This document shows, piece by piece, positions 23,014-30,194 of a DNA stretch of 30,194 nt. The DNA is from Podila epigama (Eukaryota > Mortierellomycota > Mortierellomycetes > Mortierellales > Mortierellaceae). The position numbers and the translations under genes are program-made. The DNA lies in assembly GCA_015679605.1 (NCBI GenBank), contig JAAAVE010000143.1, positions 1 through 30,194 on the forward strand. Reading direction: 5' to 3'. Each line of letters opens with the position of its first letter. The stretch's first letter is position 1. Under the pieces are notes generated by a model that was not told the origin of the DNA, made no database searches, and saw only the letters and a program-made list of their open reading frames with translations.

Positions 23014-25279
23014 TCATTTTTCCTTTTTCGTCTTCTTTTTGCTCGTCTTGTCCTTCTTGTCGTTGCCACCAACACTCTCGGGACCAGGGTCTGCTGCGGG
23101 CAGGTTCATCTTTGAGCGCAAAAGTCCGTTCACCACAACTGGATTGGCTTTGCCTTGACTCTCCTTCATGATCTGGCCAACCAAGAAACCAAGGACACCA
23201 AGGTTGCCCTTCTGGATCACGGCTACCTTGTCTGGATAGCGGGCCATCATGTCCTCACATAGCTTGTCTAGTTCAGATACATTGTCCATCTGCTTCCAAC
23301 CCTTTTCTTGGACAATGGCCTCCGCATCACGCTTGTCCCCCTCAATCATCAAGCCCAAGACATCCTTTCCAACTTTGGCTGAAATGTCACCCCTATCCAC
23401 GCAGTCAATGAGCGAGCCAAGTTGAGATGCCTCTACCGTCTTGGGATTAAACTCTAGCCCACGAGAGTGTAGTCTACCTAGTAACTCGTGAATGGTCCTA
23501 CGACGCACAAAAAAAAAAAAGCCGAAACGAAGCATTATTACAGCAAGTTAGGATGGAAAGCTCAGAAATGACATAGTAGTGCTGCCCCCAATCAGCAATA
23601 GTTCACCATGGCCCAGTCATAGCTCACGCATGACCTCAAGACCATAATATGCCCGCCCGTAAAAACTTACCAGCTTACCGCGCTCTTCACAGATCGCCCA
23701 GCGATCACTTGCTCAAAGTATTCCAGCATCCCCTCTTCACCCATGAGTGTTCTACATTCCACCATTCCAAGATTATACGTGGCCATTGCGCGACTGCGTT
23801 TTGCATCTGGAAGTTCAGGCAGAGACTCTTTCAAACGTGTAATAGTCTCCTGTGACAACACAAGTCTTGGCAAGTCTGGCTCTGGCATGTATCGATAGTC
23901 TGGTGCACTCTCCTTGCTTCTAATCCTGAATGTCTTTCCAGTTGCGACATTGAATCCTCGAGTCTCTTGTGTCACTGGAATATTGTTTTCGTTCGCCTCG
24001 ATCTGTCGCTCTACCTCCGCATCTATTGAATCGTCACATTCGCGTTCGTTAGATTAGAGCAGGTATAAAACCAAAAAACGAGCTTCCTTGTTTTGCTTGT
24101 TCCTGTGCAGACTCGTCAAATTGAAGACATGCTAGAGACATACCAATGGCATCCATGACAGCTTTAATACTGTTCAAGTTCTTGAGTTCGCATCTCGCTC
24201 CATAGGGCTCTCCGACTTTATGCACCGAGACGTTCACATCACATCGCATGGAGCCTTCATCCATGTTTCCATCAGAGCTCTGGACTGCCCGCAATAGAGC
24301 CTGCAGCTTCTTGATAACGATTCCAGCTTCCTTGGATGATCTCACATCAGGTTTTGTGACAATCTCCATGAGTCCAGTTCCTGCTCTGTTCAGATCCAGC
24401 AATGTCAGTCCAGGGTATACATCATGTAGTGACTTTCCTGTATCCTGTTCCAGCTGCAACTGCTCGATCCCTACCGTGAGCGGGTAGTCCAGACCATCAA
24501 GAGGTGATATCTCAATCTTGCCGTTTTGGGCCAATGGCTCTACAAAACGAAGGAAGATTTCAAAAAATGATGTTGTTGGGTCAACAGTGCCCCCCCCCAC
24601 GATTTCAGGGTTGAAAAGTTTGTTCCTTCAAGCTCCAAGTTGAAAGCTCACCATAATGTTGTGTGATCTGGTATCCTTGTGGCAGGTCGGGGTAAAAGTA
24701 ATGTTTCCGATCAAAAGACGATACAGGATAAACGTGTGCATCCAATGCCAAAGATGTCTTGACGGCTAGATCGACACACTCTTGGTTTAATACCTAACAG
24801 AATTCATTAATGGAGAAGAATTTAAGACTGTCAGGAATGAAAAGAAAGTGTCTACAAAATCGAGACGTGCCTTTCTTTTTTGGTGTCTGCTTACTGGAAG
24901 GGTGCCAGGGAAAGCTGCGTCGATCAACGTGACATTTGTGTTGCTTGGCGCGTTAAAGGACGTTTGCGCGTCTTTTTTGTTCAGGACGTGTGTTTAATTA
25001 GAAATAAAGAAAGTAAGGCTACCGTCAAGCACTGATCCTCCATTTGAACATTTTCAAACGCCTCATTCACTGCTTGATGAAAGTCAGCATACCAGAAAAG
25101 AGCTTTATCTTGGATTTCATTTGTGCATGAATCTCCAACCCAATGATAGATTCCCATTTGCCTTTGATCAGATGCCTTGGTTTGACACCCGTAACTGACT
25201 GTGTTCTATAAAAGAGTCGCCCCACTGCCCCAAGGCGGTGTGTGTGGCCACTTGTCCTTGACACGCAAAGACGAAGCAT
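23014..25279 (-). CDS. PET112: Mitochondrial glutamyl-tRNA(Gln) amidotransferase subunit B (GatB)
   Basis: Subunit of the mitochondrial GatCAB/GatFAB amidotransferase, which converts Glu-tRNA(Gln) to Gln-tRNA(Gln); GatB carries the kinase/tRNA-binding part. Exons on the minus strand: 25279-25093, 24971-24895, 24793-24652, 24539-24144, 24022-23671, 23497-23014; 545 residues, close to human GATB. The N-terminus is Arg-rich with no acidic residues, as a mitochondrial presequence should be. Signatures follow in order: [126 protein letters not shown] and [11 protein letters not shown]. The tail domain (helical plus YqeY-like) has [12 protein letters not shown]. The C-terminus adds a Lys-rich tail. 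The gene shares a 219-base divergent promoter with the GGPP synthase gene. Very secure. Confidence 0.96.
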
Positions 25280-25498
25280 GTGGATTCGTGTTGAATTCAG
25301 GTTTGGAGAGAATAGTAAGAAATCGCCTTTCCCTTTCTTTTCCTTGTGGGCCCTTTTTTTACGGGATTAGACCAACTATCGTCACATGACGAAAATGCCA
25401 GAGCCTATTTTAAAAACCCGAGATAAAACCTTGTGTTTGTTCTCCTCGAACCCATTAGCCTCAACTCCATCACTTTTCTTTTTTAGTTTTTCTCAACA
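25280..25498. promoter_or_regulatory. Divergent promoter between GatB and GGPP synthase
   Basis: 219 bases separate the two start codons. The block contains the near-palindrome GTCACATGAC at 25381-25390, which resembles fungal bHLH/Cbf1-type sites, and a T run at 25354-25360. The GGPP synthase side ends in a C/T-rich leader (25440-25495), a usual fungal pattern. Confidence 0.6.
25381..25390. promoter_or_regulatory. GTCACATGAC element (copy 1)
   Basis: Ten-base E-box-like near-palindrome in the GatB/GGPP synthase promoter. An identical copy is in the promoter in front of ARP4. Binding by a bHLH factor is inference. Confidence 0.4.
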
Positions 25499-27456
25499 AT
25501 GACATCTGTTACTCGCTACCCAACTGACCACAGCGAAATGGTACGAGTTATTTTTTTTACTCTTCTCATCTCTCACCAGACTCTTGTCATTCTTTTCATT
25601 TTCATTGCCATCTCACCTTGCAGTCTTGATGGCGCCTTTTTATTTCTTATTGAGTAGGCTCTCTTGGAACCATACACGTATATCGCCTCCACCCCTGGCA
25701 AGGAAATGCGTACTGAACTCATAGAGTCGTTCAATCTATGGCTCAAAGTCCCTCCAGAAGAACTGGCTGTCATCTCCAAGGTCGTCAGGATGCTTCATAC
25801 CTCCAGTTTGCTGTAAGTAGATCAAGTGCCCCCTCCTCAAATGTCCGCATGATTATGATCATGGGACAAAGTAAAAGTAAAATCAAAAGAAGGCCTTACT
25901 GTTTTCACCACATACACAAATCACGGTATACATCCTATTCACTTTTTAGTGTAGACGATATTGAGGACGATTCGCAACTGCGACGAGGACAGCCAGGTAA
26001 GTGAGGCTTTCCACATCATTTACTCGTGTGCCAAGAAAAAAATTGAAAACGTGGCATTTTGACCAGATCTGCTGGGAAAAAAAAAAGTGTCTGAGCGAAA
26101 ACTGCATCAGCACAGCCAAAGGAGCACGAAATTAACGTTGCACTATTGCACTGTTCCTTGATCCCCGATCCACCTGATCCATAAACAGTTGCACACAAGA
26201 TCTTTGGCATTCCTGCTACTATCAATTGCGCCAATTATGTATACTTTTTAGCATTGGCGGAACTGTCCAAGCTCCCCAATCCAAGAATGCTTACAATCTT
26301 TACAGGTATCACCAATTTTGTTTTTGTGTTGCCCCCCCCCCCGTTTCCCTGAGGTAACGAATTACCACATCATTTGCAGACTTCACTCACAAACAATTTA
26401 TTCATATATAGAGGAGCTATTGTGCCTTCATCGTGGTCAAGGAATGGAGCTTCTTTGGAGGGACAGTCTGGCGTGTCCTACAGAAGAAGAATATATTGCC
26501 ATGGTCAATGACAGTAAGAATATCCTATTTTTATTTGACGCGTATAATTGATATTTCAAGTTTATAAAGACGTAACATGAACCCTGTCTCTTTAGAAACC
26601 GGAGGTCTTTTGCGTCTCGCGGTCAAGCTCATGCAAGCTGCAAGTGAGAGTACTATGTAAGTTTGGTTGCATGGACAGAGCGCGTGTCATTGCTTTGTTT
26701 ACAGTAGTTTGTTGCAGTAACACAAAACTAATGAAGGGGAATCTATTATTATCTTGATATACAGTGACTATGTTCCCATTGTAGAGCTGATTGGCATTCA
26801 TTTCCAAATCAGGGACGACTACCTTAATCTTCAGTCAAGCCAGGTACGCGCTTTTTTTTTCCAACTCATTTTTTGCAGTTGTTATAGGAAACGTTGATTC
26901 GGCCATACATGACGAATATTGACGAAGCACTTGCACGCTTGACTCTGTACTCCTTACCTTGTTCAAAAAAAATATGTTAGTACTCGGCCAACAAGGGCTT
27001 CTGTGAAGATTTGACAGAAGGGAAATTCTCATATCCCATCATTCATTCTATCAGGGCAGACCCAAGCAGTCGAAAGCTGTTAAGTAATGAGCGACACTTA
27101 TATGAACCCATTTTCCTCTGTTTGTTGTCACCACTGTCTTTAGTTTTCTCCTAACGTACCAAACTTTTCCACACATCTACTCCTTGCACCATGGACACGT
27201 CCACACACAAGACATTCTGAAGCAAAAACCAAAGGATGACGCGTTGAAACGCCATGCTGTAAAGATTATGGAGGGCACGCAATCATTCCAATACTGTCGC
27301 CAGCAGTTGATCCTCTATGAGGCCAAGGTCCGCGCCGAGATCAAGCGCCTTGGCGGGAACTCAAGGTTGGATATGATCATGGACCGTCTGAGTATCCCAT
27401 TGGAAGATGTCAATTGTACCAAGGATGCTGTTCCTCACTTTGTCAAGACTCAATAG
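25499..27456 (+). CDS. BTS1: Geranylgeranyl diphosphate synthase
   Basis: Condenses isopentenyl diphosphate with farnesyl diphosphate to give C20 geranylgeranyl diphosphate, used for protein prenylation, carotenoids and quinones. Nine exons: 25499-25540, 25658-25812, 25950-25996, 26189-26305, 26412-26513, 26596-26656, 26765-26843, 26981-27083, 27212-27456; 316 residues, TAG stop. Seen: [20 protein letters not shown] at the start; first Asp-rich motif DDIED followed by [57 protein letters not shown]; second Asp-rich motif in [11 protein letters not shown]; and [21 protein letters not shown]. This is the eukaryotic type III GGPP synthase pattern with DDYxN. The last acceptor (CACAAG before 27212) is not a canonical YAG, but the join restores [13 protein letters not shown] exactly as in the family. 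No targeting signal. Convergent with mtSSB, 147 bases apart. Confidence 0.96.
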
Positions 27457-27603
27457 CCAATGTCCTTGTTTGTATATCTACAAAATAACTCTAAAGTTTT
27501 TTTTTTTTTTTTTTGAGTGTAAAAGTTCTTTTAATTGTAGTTCGCATCTGTTGAACGCCTGTTGCCTCACTCCCGTTCATTTCTCCTTGTTTTTCGCTTC
27601 CTT
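27457..27603. other. Convergent 3' region between GGPP synthase and mtSSB
   Basis: 147 bases between facing stop codons, with an 18-base T run at about 27497-27514. Transcripts of the two genes must end within or overlap across it. Confidence 0.6.
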
Positions 27604-28567
27604 CTACTGCTGCTGTGGCTGTTCCTTGGGGGACAAGGCCTGGAAAGTTCCTGTTGATTTGATAGAAAGAATATTGGAAAGAAAAGTCAATACCACTCAT
27701 TTCTTTTTCGCTTCTTTGATCACAACCATCAGACAAACAAAGAGACAAAAAAAAGGACGCGTCATCATACTCAAAGTGATCTCGGTCAACTGTTTCTCAG
27801 TGCCGTCCTTTGCAGTATACGAGCGGTAGTGGATGGGGCCCTCAACATAGACCAAATCGCCACGCTTGACTCTGTCAGCCAAGTATTGGTTCTTGTTTTG
27901 ATCCCAGGAAACGATTCTATGCCAGTGAGTGGTCTTGACCAAGTTTCCTGCAAGAAAAAAAGTGTCGTTTTTGTGTGAGGAACAATATGCTGGTAACAGA
28001 CATTTCGTGCCACCAAAATCCTTTCCCTGTAAAAAAAATTTAAAAGCCAAATATTAACCTTGAGCATCCTTGTAGTTCTCGGACGTGGCTACCGAGAAAT
28101 GGACGACATTGCGTTGCGAGTTCAAAGTTGTGATTTCAGCATCCTGACCAACACGACCAACGATGGTGGCCTTGTTGACTATAGTGAGATAGAGAGGGAA
28201 ATGGGGTAAATTGCTGTCTTGTTGTTTCACCCTCTTGGAGACGGAGAAGGCTTTCCATGTCAGGAAATGAATGCAAAGTTGTGCTTACCAACAGTGCGGA
28301 TAGCACCAACGGCAGACTAATGAATATGAATAATAATTGAGTTCACATTGTGATTAGTTGGTCATGGTTTCCTCTTTGACTAGGTCAAGATCAAGAACTC
28401 TGTACGCGTCCTTTTGTTTCCGCGTTCTCCTGTCAAAAAAAAAAGAGAGAGAGCTCCCCTCTCCCCCCTTTTTTCCCACATCGGAAGAGGGGGGGTGAAA
28501 ATAAAAGCGCGAGCCTACATACCGCGGCAACACGCTTGGTAATGGGGTTGAGTTTGGTGAGAAGCAT
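27604..28567 (-). CDS. RIM1: Mitochondrial single-stranded DNA-binding protein
   Basis: Bacterial-type SSB that coats single-stranded mitochondrial DNA during replication as a tetramer. Exons on the minus strand: 28567-28523, 28316-28289, 28178-28059, 27947-27771, 27650-27604; 138 residues, TAG stop. The start MLLTKLNPITKRVAA is basic and free of acids, fitting a mitochondrial presequence. The OB fold follows: NKATIVGRVGQDAEITTLNS, VVHFSVATSENY, TTHWHRIVSWD, RGDLVYVEGPIHYRSYTAKD and KQLTEITLR. A short Gln-rich tail ends the protein, with no acidic SSB-type tip, as in other mitochondrial members. Exon 3 uses a weak donor, GTTAAT, and exon 2 is only 28 bases long; both are needed for the conserved frame. 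The 3' end is tail to tail with GGPP synthase. Secure. Confidence 0.93.
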
Positions 28568-28709
28568 TAGTGGTTAATGGAGATTAATGGAGAATGTGAG
28601 AGTTAATGTGTCGAGTTCGTATGCGTGTGAAAGGGTTTGCAAAGCTGATTTCAAAAATAAAACAAGAGAAAAAAAAAAGCAAGAAAAAGCAAAATATTCC
28701 CTTTTTTTA

Positions 28710-29084
28710 TTATTTTGCAGTCACGCCACCAGCGGAAGACGAAGACTTCAAGCAAACGAAAAAGTCGCCGAGCTTTTCTTGTGTCGTACAAGCCGGATCA
28801 TGAAACCGGCGACAAGCTTCGTGACCAAGCCCACCGCGAACAAAGGAGGCCACTCGGATACTACAAGTAGCACCACCTTGATACGAAGGAGGGAGATGTG
28901 TGCACACACCTTTTTCTACATAGGTCAAGACAACTTCTTGTTCCTGGCCTTGATTTTCTGGACACGTCATGATCTCAATGTCAACTTCCTTTGGGTTGTA
29001 CTTTCCCTGTACAGGCGCCATCAGGATGGAAAGTAGTAGCAAAATGGTGGAAATATACCCCAATGCGTGGTGAGTGTATGGCAT
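28710..29084 (-). CDS. Small secreted cysteine-containing protein, unknown function
   Basis: Single-exon gene, 124 residues, TAA stop. The chosen start MPYTHHALGYISTILLLLSI gives a textbook signal peptide with a hydrophobic core and a likely cleavage near APVQG. An upstream in-frame ATG would add 20 hydrophilic residues and spoil it. The mature part has six cysteines (in IMTCPEN, GVCTHL, ATCSIR, HEACRR, DPACTT, FVCLKS), enough for three disulfides. There is no further membrane span and no GPI signal. I do not recognise the family; small secreted proteins of this size may be cell-wall, surface or effector-like proteins. It lies 142 bases upstream of mtSSB on the same strand and diverges from ARP4. 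The gene could have an undetected 3' intron, since the tail SSSSAGGVTAK is simple. Confidence 0.68.
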   Translation of the reverse strand: MPYTHHALGYISTILLLLSILMAPVQGKYNPKEVDIEIMTCPENQGQEQEVVLTYVEKGVCTHLPPSYQGGATCSIRVASFVRGGLGHEACRRFHDPACTTQEKLGDFFVCLKSSSSAGGVTAK

Positions 29085-29280
29085 TTTTTCTTTCTTTTCT
29101 TCTTGGGACAGTTGTGCAGTACGCGAAAGACACAAAATGCCCAATTTTCTCTATCACAATCAAGTCACATGACATAACGGTACGTGACGTTGAAAAAAAA
29201 AGGTGAGGGATGCTTTTTTTCGCCAACCTCTCACTTCACATCTTGTTTAAATTACTTTCACGACAGACAATTAAACAATC
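29085..29280. promoter_or_regulatory. Divergent promoter between the secreted-protein gene and ARP4
   Basis: 196 bases between start codons. It holds GTCACATGAC at 29164-29173 and, just downstream, TACGTGACGT at 29181-29190, which contains a CRE-like TGACGT. A T run at 29213-29220 and a C/T/A leader precede the ARP4 ATG at 29281. Confidence 0.55.
29164..29173. promoter_or_regulatory. GTCACATGAC element (copy 2)
   Basis: Identical ten-base near-palindrome to the one at 25381-25390, again in a short divergent promoter. It is followed after seven bases by an ACGTGACGT site. Confidence 0.4.
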
Positions 29281-30157
29281 ATGGGAACTTATGGTGGAGG
29301 TAACAACGCTTTATCCACATTCTTTTTTTTTCTTCCATTTTCAATGAATGTCTCTTTGCGGCAGACGATGCTTGATTCCAGATTCACATGGAAAAGCAGA
29401 CATGTTCATCTCGATTTGTACCTTATTTAACCAACACCTTCTGCTATAATAACACATACAATAGACGAGGTCGCTGCTTTGGTGTTGTCTGTAGGTCACA
29501 CCTGGACACAGGCTGGATATGCAGGAGAGGACACACCGAAATCAATCTTCCCCACCAGTGTTGGTTGGGTGGAAGCGCCACCAGAGGCTGATCAGGGCGA
29601 CGACGCTGATAACTCGGAGGATACACAAATGCAAGATGTTTCCCAGGAAGATGCAACAAACAATATTACCAAAAAGGATGCTGACGGGGGAGATGTAGCT
29701 CCTCAGCCTACAGCGGCAACAAAGAAGAAAACAAAACCGCGTGGAAAGTATTACGTTGGCGATAATGAAATCAGCTGTTGGAGACCAAACATGGAAATTA
29801 AATCACCTATGAAGGATGGACTCGGTAAGAGAGAGAGTGAATTCAAAAGGACGAATGCATTGCTTTTTGAATGAATAGTAAAGATGCGGAAAATGGGCCT
29901 TGAATATTAACAAAGCGTATTATTTGCGCTTTTTCTACATGTTAACACTTTTCAACAGTCTATGATTGGGATGCATTGGAGCAGATTTGGGACTATGCCT
30001 TCTTGAAACGACTTCGTTGCGATCCTACAGAGCATCCTTTGATCATTACAGAGTCGGCATGGAACACTCGCGAGATCCGTGAAAAGCTGACTGAGCTAGC
30101 ATTTGAAAAGTACAATTTCCCTGCCTTTTTTGTTGCCAAGGACGCTGTCATGACTGC
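29281..30157 (+). CDS. ARP4: Actin-related protein ARP4/BAF53 (3' partial)
   Basis: Nuclear actin-related protein, a shared subunit of NuA4, SWR1 and INO80 chromatin complexes. Visible exons: 29281-29299, 29465-29824, 29959-30157; the last one stops at a GTAAGT donor and the gene continues beyond the window. The N-terminus MGTYGGDEVAALVLSVGHTW followed by TQAGYAGEDTPKSIFPTSVG matches the start of ARP4/BAF53. An acidic, Lys-containing insertion of about 60 residues (about 47-105) sits where Arp4 proteins are variable. The actin fold resumes with YYVGDNEISCWRPNMEIKSP, VYDWDALEQIWDYAF, ITESAWNTREIREKLTELAF and NFPAFFVAKDAVMTA. SVGHTWTQAGYAGED is the phosphate-1 loop region; its Gly-rich pattern is diverged from actin, as usual in Arp4. 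Secure. Confidence 0.95.
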
Positions 30158-30194
30158 GTAAGTGAATCACCGAGTTTGCTATTGTCTTTTTTTT

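Overview
The window is nuclear DNA of a fungus, most likely an early-diverging Mucoromycota and probably a Mortierella-type mould. Evidence seen: every recognisable gene but one has several short GT..AG introns with T-rich or A-rich stretches; the proteins are the fungal/opisthokont versions of nuclear genes; homopolymers, microsatellites and Q/N/T/S/D/E-rich protein tracts are very common. The placement in Mortierellomycetes rests on my memory of what the 1489-residue protein resembles and is inference.

Layout, left to right: a 5'-truncated ERCC1/RAD10 repair protein (+); ATP synthase subunit e (-); a compact SET-domain protein (-); a divergent promoter; a 781-residue MYST histone acetyltransferase (+); 2.3 kb of microsatellite-rich intergenic DNA; an 867-residue low-complexity orphan protein (+, single exon); a 1489-residue unnamed protein (+); a 284-residue unnamed protein (+); NOL11/Utp8-type ribosome biogenesis factor (-); mitochondrial GatB (-); a divergent promoter; geranylgeranyl diphosphate synthase (+); mitochondrial single-stranded DNA-binding protein (-); a small secreted cysteine-containing protein (-); a divergent promoter; and the 5' part of actin-related protein ARP4 (+), which runs off the right edge. 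I reconstructed exons by hand from splice signals, frame continuity and family conservation. Every multi-exon model closes in frame.

This is mostly an ordinary housekeeping region with no operon-like logic. Three genes serve mitochondria (ATP synthase e, GatB, mtSSB). Five act in DNA repair, chromatin or the nucleolus (ERCC1, SET, MYST, NOL11, ARP4). ARP4 and an Esa1-type MYST enzyme would be partners in NuA4, but the MYST gene here looks at least as much like KAT8/MOF.

The most interesting observation is that the neighbouring 1489- and 284-residue proteins start with the same kind of ~75-90-residue domain. They align without a gap, and both have a first coding exon of exactly 224 nt ending in phase 2 inside the Arg75 codon. 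This points to one ancestral, apparently undescribed N-terminal module fused to two different C-terminal parts. Second is the MYST enzyme, whose C-terminal half is split by two long low-complexity insertions and whose acetyl-CoA loop has Asn at a normally conserved Gly.
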